From: Rhineura floridana
Taxonomy: Eukaryota > Chordata > Lepidosauria > Squamata > Rhineuridae
Length of the DNA: 64,000 nucleotides
Direction: 5' to 3'
NCBI RefSeq assembly: GCF_030035675.1
Contig: NC_084497.1
Location: forward strand, 26,402,455-26,466,454
Shown: piece by piece, positions 12,019-23,495 of the stretch
Layout of the letters: each line of letters starts with the position of its first letter
How positions within the stretch are numbered: the first letter of the stretch is position 1
Notes under the pieces: generated by a model
Databases searched by the model: none
Seen by the model: the letters and a program-made list of their open reading frames with translations, nothing else
What the model was told of the DNA's origin: nothing
Made by a program: the position numbers and the translations under genes

Positions 12019-12045
12019 TGGTGTCAGTAACGGTGGGATACGAAC
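12019..12045 (+). other. Primer binding site, tRNA-Leu type
   Basis: It begins TGGTGTCAG two bases after the LTR and continues to GGGATACGAAC. This resembles the complement of the acceptor and T-arm end of tRNA-Leu(CAG). The match is imperfect. Confidence 0.7.
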
Positions 12046-12249
12046 AACAGAGAATCCAGATACGAACCAAAGAGAGTCCCAAAGACACGTGGTGACAAAG
12101 GAGACTACGTCACAGGTGTTGGCTGTAGCAGTGAGATACGAATACTAGACAATCCCTAATAGTTGTGTGGCAAACAGAAATAACAAAACAAGATTTCTTG
12201 TGAGAGTGACTGGCAAAGAGTGTGTGGCAAAGAGTGAGTGAACTCAAAC

Positions 12250-13850
12250 ACCATGGCTGAATACATAAAAATGAAAAGAGAGGAGCTGGTGGAGAAGTGC
12301 ATAACATTCAATTTACCTCATGAGGGTAAAGGGGTAGATGAATTGAGGGTAGCACTTATCGGATTTGCAACTGCCCAGCAAAAACAACCTGTCAGAGAAG
12401 AGACCCCAGAAGGATATTTAAGCAATCCCACTTATATAGAGTACTTGAGAGAGAAGTTGAGGATGGAAGGTGCAGAGAAGGAAAAACAGAGAGAGTTGGA
12501 AGCTGAGAGATTGAGGATGGAGGCTGAGGAAAAAGATAAACAGCAGGAGTTGGAAGCTGAGAGATTGAGGATGGAAGGTGCAGAGAAGGAAAAACAGAGG
12601 GAGTTGGAAATTGAGATAATGAGATTGGGGTTTGAGGAGAGGGAGAAGCAACGAGCATTGGATGCTGAATTACAAGTAGAAAAGTTAAAATTTGATAGAG
12701 AGAAATTTCACTCTGAGGAGACAAGGAAAGAGAGAGATGGAGCAAAAATAAAAATTACTCCAAAGGACTTTGCTGTCTATGAGCCTGGTCAAGATCCTCA
12801 AATTTACCTCAGCACCTTTGAAAAAGCAGCTCAGTTGTGGGGGCTACCTGAAGATAAATACATGCAGTATTTATCAAACCTGATTAAAGGGGAATTGGCT
12901 GAGGTATACCAATATTTCCCCTCAGACAAGCCCGTCACCTATGCTGAATTCAAAGAAGCAGTGTTTAAAAGATTCAGACTGGGGCCTGATTATTTTAGAA
13001 AGCTTTTCAGAAACTGCCAGATACAGACAGGGAGGTCTTTTGTGGAACTAGGAGCGAAGTTGATGGATATATTTGGAAAGTGGATGAGTAGTGCCAAAGC
13101 TCAGTCAGTGGAAGAGGTGAAAAGCCTCATGATACTGGATCAATTATACCATCAGTTACCACCAGAAATAAGGCTCCTGGTCAAAGACCGTTCCCCTACA
13201 TCTGTGCAGGAGGCCGCAGAGATGGCGGATCACTTCGCCTCCAATAGAACTGGCTGGGTGGGGAAAACATCAAGAGAGTTTAAACCCAGACCATATAGTG
13301 CTGGCAGAAGGGATGTGGTACCACAGCGAGTGAGTCCTCCATTAAAATCTGAAGGGCACAGGACACCCCAGAGTGGATCTGTGTACCCTAAAAGTGAGGA
13401 GAAATTATGCTACAAATGTGGTAGACCAGGGCACCTACGTTTTCAATGTGAGGTTGCCAACCCCATTAGTAATCCTGCTCAGACAAGGGCAGTGAAAACA
13501 GAGCCCAAGGCTTTAGAAACAGCGAAAAAGGTTCAGTTCTGCCAGATAAACTGGACAGAAGTAACAGACCTTGATTCAAGTCTGAGAGAGGAAGTGAGAG
13601 TACAAGGGGCAAATTATTGGGCATTGCTTGATACTGGTGCCGCTCAGACATTACTGAGGCCAGATTTAATAAAATCTGAGGTAATATTACCTCAGGAAAC
13701 TGTGACTATCCAAGGAGTGAGGGGTCAACCAGAAAGTTTGCCTGTGGCCCTGGTGGAAATGACTTGGAGAGGCCGAGAGGGCCGATATAAAGTAGGCATT
13801 AATGCCCAGCAACAAGAACCAGTAATACTGGGAAGGGATGTAATGGGCGC
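12250..13850 (+). mobile_element. Gag and protease region of the Gmr1-like element
   Basis: The N-terminal part is followed by a Glu/Lys/Arg-rich coiled coil with repeated KEKQRELE-type units (about 12450-12700). A capsid region at about 12750-13260 has an alpha-helical, SCAN-like second half with the motif LDQLYHQLPPEIR. A CX2CX4HX4C zinc knuckle lies at about 13405-13455. A retropepsin with the LLDTGAAQT active site (about 13620-13650) and a C-terminal ILGRDVM ends the region. The element is treated as a fossil. Confidence 0.88.
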
Positions 13851-13899
13851 CCAAGGAAAGATCTAGGTAGTGACCAGACAGCAAATTGGCAGAGAAAAA

Positions 13900-16800
13900 G
13901 AAGCCATATTAAGGGGGGCTGAAACAAACAGGGTGGAATCTGTTAACCAGCCTCAGGTCACCATAGCAACCACTAGCAGGCCTGCTGAAGAAGACAAACT
14001 GTATCAAGTGGTCTCTGGGGAAGAAGCAGAGCAATTCAGGGAAGAGCTGCATAAAGATATCAGTTTGAAGCTGGTAAAGGAACAAGCCCTGACCCAACAG
14101 ATTCCTTTCACTGACAAACTGAGGAATCAAGTTGTGTGTGAGAATGGGATTTTATATAGACTGTGGATGCCTGCTGAAAGAAAGGATGAATGTGAACCAG
14201 TGAAGCAATTGATAGTACCTAGCAAATACAGAACCAGATTGCTAGAGGTAGCCCACGATGTCCCATGTGCAGGACATCTGGGAATAAAAAAGACCAAGAG
14301 GAGATTGGCTGCACATTATTATTGGCCAAATATCTCTAAGGATGTAAAACAACATTGTCTATCTTGTGGAATATGCCAAAAGGTGGGAAAGAGTGGAGTA
14401 AAGACCAAGGCACCCTTAAAGCCCCTTCCTATAATTGGACAACCCTTTTATAGAGTGGGAATAGATTTGGTGGGCCCTTTTTCCAAACCCACAAGGCATG
14501 GCAAGAAATATCTAGTGGTGGTGGTGGATTTTGCCACCAGGTACCCAGACGCAGAAGCACTGAGATCTGTAGAAGCCCCTGTAGTGGCAGATGCTTTATT
14601 AAAAATCTCTATGAGGCTGGGTTTCCCTCATGAAGTGCTGACAGATCAAGGCAGTGTATTCATGGGAGAAGTGATGCAATGTATGTGGAAATGTTGTGGT
14701 CTAAAACATCTAAAGACCACTACTTACCATCCCGCCACTAATGGGCTAACTGAGAGATTCAATGGAGTTTTGAAGGGCATGATAAGAAGCTATGTTCAAG
14801 ATCACCCACAAGACTGGGATGAACGTTTGGGATGCTTCTTATTTGCATACAGAGAAGTCCCTCAGGAGTCAACAGGCTTCTCACCCTTTGAACTAATGTT
14901 TACTAGAAAAGTGAGGGGACCTTTGGAACTGCTAAAAAATTCATGGGAAGGAACTCTGGGAGAGTACAAAACTTCTGTAGTAGATTTTGTATTGGAATTC
15001 CGCAATAAATTAACATCAATGATGGAAGTAGTGAAAGAGAATTTGAGTCATGCACAGGAGAAGCAAAGTTACTGGTATGACAGAACAGCCAGAGAACGTG
15101 TGTATGATGTGGGAGATATGGTTATGGCGTTCATACCCAGGAAACATGACAAATTACAGGCTAACTGGGAAGGACCATATACCATCAGAGAAAGGCTTGA
15201 CACAGTGACATATGTAATCACCACAGAACAATTAAACAAAAGCAAAGTGGTTCATGTAAATATGTTGAAGCCTTACCATACCAGGGATGCACAGGTGTTG
15301 CAAGTTACCTTATTCCCTGAGGGAAGTGGGCCTGAACTTCCAGATTTGGTACAGGAAAGCAAAGACAAAGGAGGGGTAGATCAAGTGGAATGGTCAGAGG
15401 AGGTAGAGGGGGAAGTAAAAAAAGAGATTCTGAGAGTTTTGAAAACCTATAGGAATCTCTTTAGCAACAAACCTGGCCGAACGAGTATAGTTATACATTC
15501 CATTGATACGGGAGATCATGCCCCAATCAGATCTGTTCCATACCGTGTGAATGGGAAAGTTTTGAATGAGATCAAAAAGGAGGTGGAAGATATGCTGGAA
15601 TTAGGAGTGATCAGGGAATCCATCAGTCCCTGGGCCTCAAGTATTGTCCTGGTTCCAAAAAAAGATGGAACGACAAGGTTTTGCATTGATTATCGGCTAA
15701 TCAATAAAATTACTGTCCCAGATGCGTATCCTATGCCTAGGGTAGACGCTATGTTAGAGTTATTGGGGGCAGCAACCATTATCTCTACACTAGATCTCTG
15801 TAAAGGATTTTGGCAAATGGAACTAGACGAGCAATCCAGAGCCAAAAATGCCTTCAGTACACCAGATGGGTTATATGAGTTTGTGACCTTACCCATGGGA
15901 CTAAGGAACTCACCAAGTTCATTTCAGAGGCTAATCAATACTGTGTTGCGAGGCATGTCAGATTTTGCAGTGGCCTATATCGATGACGTGGCCATTTTTA
16001 GCAAGTTGGTGCCTGAGCATGTCCAACACCTGACAACAGTATTGGAGGCCTTAAGAAAAGCAGGCCTCACAATAAAAGCTAAGAAATGCCAGTTTGGACT
16101 AAAGGAAGTAATCTATTTAGGACATAAGGTGGGGAGTGGGAAAATCACCCCCTTATGGAGCAAGGTGGAAGCAATACAAGCGTGGCCGATCCCCTTAACC
16201 AAAAAACAAGTAAGGGCATTTCTGGGTGTGGCTGGTTTTTATAGGAAGTTTGTGAGAAATTTTGGGGAAATAGCAACCTCCTTGCATGAATTGACCAAGA
16301 AGAAGTGTTCTGAGCGTGTGGTATGGACGGATGAATGTCAGAAGGCTTTTGATCTGCTGAAGCAAGCCTTGTGCCAAGGACCCATATTAATAGCACCAGA
16401 CCATGAGCAACCATTCATCGTGGCTACAGATGCGTCAGACCTCGCGCTGGGAGTCGTCTTGCTGCAGGAGAGAGAAGGCACCAGACATCCAGTGGCGTAT
16501 CTGAGTCGCAAGCTGACGCCGAGGGAGAAAAACTATTCATCGGTCCAGAAGGAGTGACTAGCGGTCGTGTGGGGACTGAACAAGTTGCGACCATACGTGT
16601 GGGGACGAAGATTCACAGTGACTACGGATCATCGGGCCTTGTTATGGTTGCAGACTATGAAAAACCACAACACTATGCTGCAGAGGTGGTCCTGGGCCCT
16701 ACAGGACTATCAAGTGGACTTCCAGTTCATCAAAGGCAAGGACAATGTACTGGCCGATGGACTTTCCAGGCAAGTGGCTGGGACTGCAGTGACGTGACCA
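13900..16800 (+). mobile_element. Integrase, reverse transcriptase and RNase H region of the Gmr1-like element
   Basis: Integrase comes first: an HHCC zinc finger with the GHLGIKKTKRRL and CLSCGICQ motifs (about 14265-14390), the DDE core with GIDLVGPF, LTDQGS and NGLTERFNG (about 14455-14765), and a C-terminal domain to about 15290. Reverse transcriptase follows at about 15560-16130 with VPKKDG, DLCKGFWQ, LPMGLRNSP and the catalytic YIDD. RNase H lies at about 16400-16790 with ATDAS and TTDHRALLW. This domain order defines the Gmr1 group. Confidence 0.9.
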
Positions 16801-16897
16801 GACAGAGGAACAAAGAAAGACATTTTCCCCATAGAGACTTTTATTTGTTAACGCGACGTATAAATCCTGGAACAGGAATAATACTCTGCAGTTGTTT

Positions 16898-16910
16898 AAG
16901 GGGGGGGAAA
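16898..16910 (+). other. Polypurine tract of the Gmr1-like element
   Basis: A purine-only run, AAGGGGGGGGAAA, immediately precedes the 3' LTR, where the family primes plus-strand synthesis. Confidence 0.85.
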
Positions 16911-17603
16911 TGTGATGTTCCTATATATTAGTGTATATATGGTAAGTGCTGGTTGTTTAGAGTATACATGGTAAGTAGTGAAAGAGGAGGGGGAGTGAAT
17001 GGGCAATAGAATGCTAGATGATTGGCTGAATGTTTAAAATGGCTGACAGTATAAATGAAAGGATGACAGGTAAATCTGGGAAATGTGAGGTGGTAAATTG
17101 TGGAATCTGGGGGGAGAAGAGAAAGAGTGGATTGCTTGGTGGGGTTGGAGAGAGTTGTTTGCCAGGAGAGAGTGAAGAAGGAGGGAGGTGGAGTTCGGAT
17201 TAGTATTGAGTAAAACCATATGCTTATGTGCCTTAAGAAGAAATCTTGTTAATCTTGTTAGCTTTGTTATCTGTAATAAATACTTAATTTGGTTTACCAA
17301 AGGCCTGATCCTTGGCTGGGGTTTCACAGACCAGAAGGGAGGGTGAAGGGGAACTGTAACAAATGGTGGCAGCGGTGAAGAGAATAACAATACCAGTATT
17401 CAGAGTCTCTGTGAATACTAGTATTGGGACGTTACTGGGGGTTGCCTAGCAGGGGGATCTGTTGAGATCTGTGCTAGAGCGGGGAGAGAAATCAAGAGAG
17501 AGTGCGGTCCGGACTGGTGGAGTCCCTGGTGGTGCCTAGAGACAGGCAGTAACCACGAGCAGGTAGGAACCTGACAGGGAGAGCCAGGGAAGGACGCCTC
17601 ACA
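16911..17603 (+). repeat. 3' LTR of the Gmr1-like element
   Basis: 693 bp, TGTGA...TCACA, about 98-99% identical to the 5' LTR apart from one short indel. It is directly followed by the CAAAC target duplication at 17604-17608. Confidence 0.92.
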
Positions 17604-17733
17604 CAAACCCACAAAACGAAGAGCTGGTCTCACTATATAAAATGAGAGTTCATTCAGTCTGCCAATCTAGAGATGAGTATCCTATCCTTGCAAACATCTC
17701 CAATAATTGTGATGCTGGGTTGAAGATCTAGAG

Positions 17734-17872
17734 CAGTGTTTCCCAAACTTTTTTTATTTTTTTGTTGCTGGACTACAGTTCCCATAATTCCTGACCATTG
17801 GCCATGCTGGCTGGGGCTGATGGGAGTTGTAGTCCAGCAACAAAAAAATAAAAAAAAGTTTGGGAAACACTG
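17734..17872. repeat. hAT-type MITE, near-perfect palindrome
   Basis: 139 bp with terminal inverted repeats CAGTGTTTCCCAAACTT/AAGTTTGGGAAACACTG. The fold-back continues through GTTGCTGGACTAC. It is flanked by 8-bp duplications matching at 7 of 8 positions (ATCTAGAG/TTCTAGAG). The 8-bp duplication and CAGTG ends indicate the hAT superfamily. It is non-autonomous, with no coding sequence. Confidence 0.85.
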
Positions 17873-18000
17873 TTCTAGAGCAATCATCATCAATACCAAT
17901 GCAGTTAAGACACCATTATAGAATCACTTCTAGCTGAATCGTTGGGAGAGCTTAGCAGTCAATGTGTAGCTATGACCAACAGTCACACAATTCCTGGGCT

Positions 18001-18118
18001 TTCCAGATGTTGTTGGACCACAACTCCCATCAGCCTCAGCCAGCATTGCCAATGGCTGAGGCTGATGGGAGTTGTGGTCCAACAACATCTGGAGGCACAC
18101 CGGTTGGGAAAGGCTGCT
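18001..18118. repeat. hAT-type MITE, left end truncated
   Basis: Fold-back of CCAGATGTTGTTGGACCACA and its complement around a short loop, ending CCGGTTGGGAAAGGCTG. It belongs with the elements at 6374 and 36246. Confidence 0.75.
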
Positions 18119-18284
18119 CTAGATAGTAACATTTTGTGGAATAGGAATCATCACTCCAGCTGTTAGGAGGGGGAAAAAAAGAAAATTCCTTGTATGATTT
18201 GGGGGAAACATGTTTCCGTTCCAACCAAACAGTCTGAGGGAATACGCCCCATGTTCTAAAGTCTACTAAACACCTGAGCAGTGC

Positions 18285-18740
18285 AAATGAGGGATGGGAA
18301 GATCTGTCAATTTCATTTCTCTCAGGTTGTCACTTTTCCTATCTTAGATACAGTTCTACATATTTCTGCAGAGATTTGTGGATCTTTTGGTTAAAAAACA
18401 ATCCGCATGAAAACTCTGCAAAATTTCAGCGCGGATTTCTCCCAGCACGCACGCATTCTTGTATGCAGTTTGGACTAACGTACACATTTTTGCAAACAGT
18501 TTTGATTAAAATAATGCAGTTTTGTCTGTTATTTTCACTGTTCTGTTCATTTTTAGGCACATTTCCCCCTAACATATGCATTTGTTTCAAACATTCTTTG
18601 CAGAACTGCATCACAAAATTTGGACAAGTGAGAATTTCGATGGGTGGATGTCTTTTGGTTCTTACATTCTTCCGGAAAGTGTGAATTTAATCGGTTTGGC
18701 TCTAAATGTGAACTGAATTGCATTTCTTCACCATCTCTTG
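18285..18740 (-). repeat. Dispersed repeat G (unclassified)
   Basis: Longest minus-strand copy of family G, with reverse complements of the TTAGGAGAAATT-like and ACAAAATGCATTA-like motifs and an AAAATTTGG core. Confidence 0.5.
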
Positions 18741-20654
18741 TGTCAATACAAAATGTATTTACTATGAGAGACCATGGCTACTTGAGACACACAGGCTGGT
18801 GTGGGTGGATGCATTCTTTGCATCAGGGGGCAAATGGAAAGTCCTCCACAATCATCATGCCAATGTCAGACTAGATATACCCAGATATACCTGGCATCTA
18901 CCTTAACTTGTGCTTCATAAACAGGCCAGCATTTAAGTGTGGAGTGACATCTTTAGTAAATTTGGAAACTTGTGTGATAGTTTCTGCAGAGAAGGGTGTA
19001 GTTGTGGGGGGTCTCAGGGGGTCTTAGACCCTTTACCTTTTTGGGAGCAGGGTCCCTGAAGGGTCCCTATGTCTCCAGCATCCTACAAGCCCATTAGCAT
19101 GAAAGAGGAGTGTGTTAGCCACTGACAAGAGTCTTCTAACATGCTTCCTTGTCCTTTCCTGCTAATTGGAGCCAACCAGAGTGAAAGGAGTTGAGTCAAA
19201 CACTGAGAAGAGTCTCCTTAGGGCTAGCACTCTCCTCTTTCATGCTTATTGGTTCCTAGGCTTTAACAAGGATCTCATTTTCAGCCCCACAGCAAAAAAA
19301 GTGGGGAGGGAGCATGGCTGGGACTAACACAAAGGGACCCTGCATTTCTGAATTTGCCACTACGCTACTGCTGCAGAGCCAACAGAAAGCAAAAGGTCAT
19401 AATGACTGGAGGATTGCATACACGGATGACCATTTTTGGGTCAATATTTTGAAACCATATAGCCTAAATCGAATGAAACCACAATATGAAAGCATATAAA
19501 AAAGAAATAAAACTGGAATTAGGGGATTCAGACTCATAAAACAGGGTCCAATCTTACGGGTCATGGAAAGCCAGGGCAAAAGAATAGGTCTTTACAAGAC
19601 AACTGTGGCTCTGTGAGGGGAATAGAGGGTCTTAGCACTCTGAACGAGCTACACTTCCTACGACTCATTGGCAACATCGTGACTGTTTAAAGTGGAATAA
19701 TAACACTGTAAATGTCTGATGTGAATGCAGCCTGAGCTAAGCCCCAAGACTGGAGTGATGGGGGATTACACATTTATAACCCTGCTGGGACTATATAACT
19801 CCAGGACACAGATATAAGGGCATATGTCTTTAAAAAAAAAAAAACTCCTTGCATGTAGTGATCTAGCATATCAAGGAGCCAACTGCACCAGGATGATTCT
19901 CCCTTAATTTTTTTGTTTTTACCATTTTGTTAGAAAAAAATATGTTTTTTTAAAAAACAGCAACAGCAGGCTACACAGCTTTTTAATACTGACCAAATAG
20001 ACAGTGTTTGTTTCTTCCATATAAACCAAGCGGTGACCTTAATGAAATCTGGGATCTCTGAAATGTACTGAAGAGCAGAAAGAGGAGTTGAAAAGAAAAG
20101 TGAGATCCACCCACCCCCTCCAGGTATAGATAGATTTACAGGGATGCCTTTTGATTCTCCCTCATTCTGTGAACAGCTGTGACTCAGGAAGGGGGTCTGA
20201 CTCTCTAAGTTGTGCAATGGCATGACCTCAGTGGGGTGTGAAAGATGGGGAGATGAATGTGGTGCACAGTGTTCTCCCAGCATTTCCCCCCCCTTTGGAC
20301 TTCCAAGCCCCACAGGGCTCCTCCTCCAAAATGGGCAGGAAGGTTGATTTATGTGACCATAGCACAGTAGCTTCTTGCTGGGTTGTCGCTCTGTTGCTTG
20401 TGCTGCAGCCGTTACCGAAGAGCTGTCCTTCCCAAGCCGAAAGGAGTCGCCACCTGTAAGTGTGATTATCCTACGTTAACTTTCCCCCTCTATCACCCCT
20501 TCATTTTCTTTCCTCTCTGGATGCAATTTTCTTTTGCACACTTTTCAGCACCAGATGCTGTGGACTTAGGAATAGTAAGATCTCTTTCCGTCTGGCAAAT
20601 CTCCCTCTTCCTTCCCCACAACTCTTTCTCTGGGAGGAGGGACCTAGAGTTTGC
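18741..20654. other. Gene-free intergenic stretch
   Basis: It holds the inverted-repeat element listed at 19096-19246 and otherwise nothing I recognise. Poly-A/poly-T runs occur near 19834 and 19910-19960. Open frames are short and have no family signature. Confidence 0.4.
19096..19246. repeat. Inverted-repeat (MITE-like) element
   Basis: The left arm AGCATGAAAGAGGAGTG is matched by CTCCTCTTTCATGCT on the right, about 150 bp apart, and the pairing extends inwards to GTTAGCC/GGCTAGC. The superfamily is not determined. Confidence 0.55.
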
Positions 20655-21065
20655 TTGCACTAGAGATGGGGGAGAAAGACATATTGAAAGCAAATTTATC
20701 AAATTGGCACTTCCCGAAACAATACAAGAACCGAAATGCAGTTTGAGATTCGCACTTATCCGAATTTTGCAGTGCTGTTCCCCAACTCACAATGTTTACA
20801 AAAATGCATTGATTAGGGGAAAGCGTGCATAGAAGTGAATATGTGGGTGAAAATAGCATACAGAATGCATTACGTTAGGAGAAATTGCTTGCAAAAATGT
20901 ACATTAGTCAAAATGGCATGCAAATACGGTTTATTAGGAGAAATTCGCACTAAAATGCTGGAGGATTTTCATGAGGATTTTTTTTCAAAAAACAAAATGC
21001 CAAACTGCTGCAGAAAAGTGAGGAGCTGAGAGAATCAAAACAGACAGATCCTTCCATCCCTAGTC
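20655..21065 (+). repeat. Dispersed repeat G (unclassified)
   Basis: Same family and strand as 8750-9130, with AGAATGCATTACGTTAGGAG and ACTAAAATGCT motifs. Confidence 0.5.
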
Positions 21066-21439
21066 TTCATTCTTTCTGATCTGAGCTTTAAGAATAATAA
21101 GTTTCCATTTTTAAAAAGGTGCATCTGAGACAAGGCATACTTGGAAGGGAGTTTGGATGTACATCAAGGCAGACTCAGGGAGCTTCCAAACTGTCATTTT
21201 CAGGTGGGATTCAATTGCATACCCGCCAATTCAGTTTGCACGATTATAGAGGGTTGGGAAGTCCTGCATAACAAACCCGCTTTGCTCCCCCCCATTTTCC
21301 AAAACCGAACTTTTTGCAAAAAAGAAAAATGATGGGAAAATGCAGGCAAAGGCTTGCTTTGTTGCAACAGCATCTAACACCCCTGCAAACAACCCAGAAT
21401 AGATTATCATTAAACAGCCAGCATTGGCCCCATTGCACT

Positions 21440-21727
21440 ATACATTGAAAGCATCATCGTACCACTTTAAATAGTCCTGCCTTCCCCCAAAGAACCCTGG
21501 GAACTGTAGTTTGTTAACAGTGCTAAGAGCTCTTAGCATGCTTCTGTTCCCCACACAGAGCTACAACTCCCAGATTGGTTTAACACTTAGCCCCTCTTCC
21601 CAGGGAACTCTGGGAATTGTAGTGCTATGAATGGAATAAGGGTCTCCCAGCAACTCTCAGCATCCTTAACAGTGCCCAGGATTCTTTGGGGGAAGCCACC
21701 ACTGTTTAATGTGGTACAACGCTGGTT
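21440..21727. repeat. Palindromic MITE, family C
   Basis: Arms CCCCCAAAGAACCCTGGGAA and CCCAGGATTCTTTGGGGG with internal fold-back around ACTACAGTT/AACTGTAGT-like segments. Further copies lie at 33028-33335, 34497-34800, 41862-42178, 47745-48045 and 48470-48640. Superfamily not determined. Confidence 0.65.
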
Positions 21728-21795
21728 TATTTATTTATTTATTAAATTTATATACCGCCCCATAGCCAAAGCTCTCTGGGCGGTTTACAGGTTTG
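21726..21795 (-). mobile_element. L2-type LINE, 3' tail fragment
   Basis: A TTTATTTATTTATT run followed by TATACCGCCC and CTCTCTGGGCGG, the reverse complement of the L2 3' end seen at 56360-56425. Confidence 0.65.
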
Positions 21796-22254
21796 GACTG
21801 TTAAAATGTATAGTGCAGATGAGGTCATTGTCTAATCTCTCCACAAACAAATCAGAGATGAGTGCACAATAAATAAGTCATCTACAAGTGCCTTCACATG
21901 CAGGTTGTCAAATGGATGCTTGAATCTATCTTGGGTCGACGGAGTGCAATACCTGGTGGATGTATACTATAGGACTGCAGTCTGTCTGTAGATGCTTGCT
22001 TAATTTGGTCTCCAGGTATCAGCAGAGGTGACCAAAGTCATTACCGAAGGAGACCAAATGCAATACGCCAAGGGGAATTCTCTAAGGGATTTTGAGTATT
22101 GATTAAGGCTCATAGAACCTCCGCAGAGATTTCATCTCTCTATATTCTGGAATACCCCAGGGAGCTATCATTATGCTGGAGTTTACACACATTCTGCTTA
22201 CCTCTTATTATTTAAAGACCTCTGAAATTTCTCATACCGGATAGACTTTCTTCC

Positions 22255-22590
22255 CCTCTGCCTATGGATGGGGGAGAAATTCTATTCAGTTTGCCTTTAA
22301 AAGTGAGCCTACCTAATTTGCCCTTTCTGAAACAATATGCAAACTGTAACATAGCTGCCCTTCAAAGTTTACTCTTCTCCAGATTTTGCAATGACGTTTT
22401 CTAGCCAAGTAACGGGCGTGTGAAAAAAAAAGCATATCACTAGGTTAAAGTGTGTGTGTAAGAATGCATGTGTTAGTGAACATGGCATACAAAAAATACC
22501 AGGGAAAAATTGCTTTGCCAAAATGTGTAGATTAGGAGAAATTCAGACTAAAATGTTGATGAATTTTCATGAGGACTTTTTAAATGCATA
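22255..22590 (+). repeat. Dispersed repeat G (unclassified)
   Basis: Same family and strand as 8750-9130. The flanking 21796-22254 shows nothing recognisable. Confidence 0.45.
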
Positions 22591-22654
22591 TATAAAACAG
22601 TGGGATCAGTTTGTATTGCTGTGACACTTCCTCAGAGTGATCCACATGTTTAGG

Positions 22655-23495
22655 AGAAAGATCAGGTAGCACAGGCCTGCATGACTTCATCAACATCAAA
22701 AGGATCTTGATAGGCTGGAGCACTGGGTTGAAAACAACAGAATGAAATTTAACAGGGGTAAGTGCAGAGTTCTACACCTAGGAAAAAGAAACCAAATGCA
22801 CAGTTATGAGACGGGGGATACTTGGCTCAGCAATACTATATGCGAGAAGGATCTTGGGAGTGTTGTCGATCACAAGCTGAATATGAGCCAACAGTGTGAT
22901 ATGACTGCAAAAAAGGCAAATGCTATTTTAAGCTGCATTAACAGAAGTATAGTTTCCAAATCGTGTGAAGTACTAGTTCCCCTCTATTCAGCACTGGTTA
23001 GGCCTCATATTTACTGTGCCCAGTTCCCGACATCTCACTTTGAAAGGGATGCAGACAATCAGAGGAGGGCAAAGAGGATGATCACGGGACTGGAAACAAA
23101 TCCCCTTGAGGAGAGCCAGAAAGAACTGGGCATGTTTAGCCATGAGAAAAGGAGACTGAAGGGAGTTATGATAGTACTGTTCAAGTACTTGAAAGGTTGT
23201 CACGCAGAGGAGGGTCGGGATCTCATCTCGATCGTCCCAGAGTGCAGGACACGGAATAATGGGCTCAAGTTTCAGGAAGCCAGATTTCGACTGAACATCA
23301 GGAAAAACTTCCTAAGTCTTAGAGCGGTACAACAATGGAGCCCATGACCTAAGGAGGTGGTGGGCTTTCCAACACTAGAGGCAGCTGGAAAGCCACCTGT
23401 TGAATATGCTTTAAGTTGGATTCCTGCACTGAGCAGAGGGTTGAGTTGATGGCTTTATAGGCCCTTTCAAACTCTACTATTCTATGATTCTGTGA
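22655..23495 (+). mobile_element. CR1 LINE, 5'-truncated copy with C-terminal RT frame
   Basis: An open frame of about 200 codons (22742-23347) encodes the C-terminal CR1 reverse transcriptase region: MKFNRGKCRVLHLG, EKDLGSVVDHKLNMSQQC, KKANAILSCINRS, LVPLYSALVRPH and RKNFLSLRAVQQW. The CR1 3' end follows (AACTCTACTATTCTATGATT). The catalytic core is lost by 5' truncation. Upstream of the KBP first exon. Confidence 0.85.

Larger units (their letters stand above)
11305..17603 (+). mobile_element. Gmr1-like Ty3/gypsy LTR retrotransposon (fossil, nearly whole)
   Basis: A 6.3-kb element flanked by the 5-bp duplication CAAAC (11300-11304 and 17604-17608). Parts in order are: 5' LTR, tRNA-Leu-like primer site, Gag with coiled coil, SCAN-like capsid and CCHC knuckle, aspartic protease, integrase, reverse transcriptase, RNase H, polypurine tract and 3' LTR. 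Integrase before reverse transcriptase is the Ty1/copia-like order and marks the Gmr1 group of Ty3/gypsy elements of deuterostomes. No envelope gene is seen. The two LTRs differ at roughly ten substitutions plus one short indel over about 690 bp, so the insertion is young, probably a few million years. The coding part looks nearly whole with about two interruptions. Confidence 0.93.

Noticed and set aside
16911-17603. A second, truncated copy of the LTR element in tandem
   Set aside because: The repeated leader-like sequence after the first 450 bp is explained by a longer LTR: the ends TGTGA/TCACA and the CAAAC duplication on both sides fit a single insertion.
20383-20832. A 149-codon open frame
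   Set aside because: Half of it falls in repeat G, and the rest shows no conserved motif or splice context.
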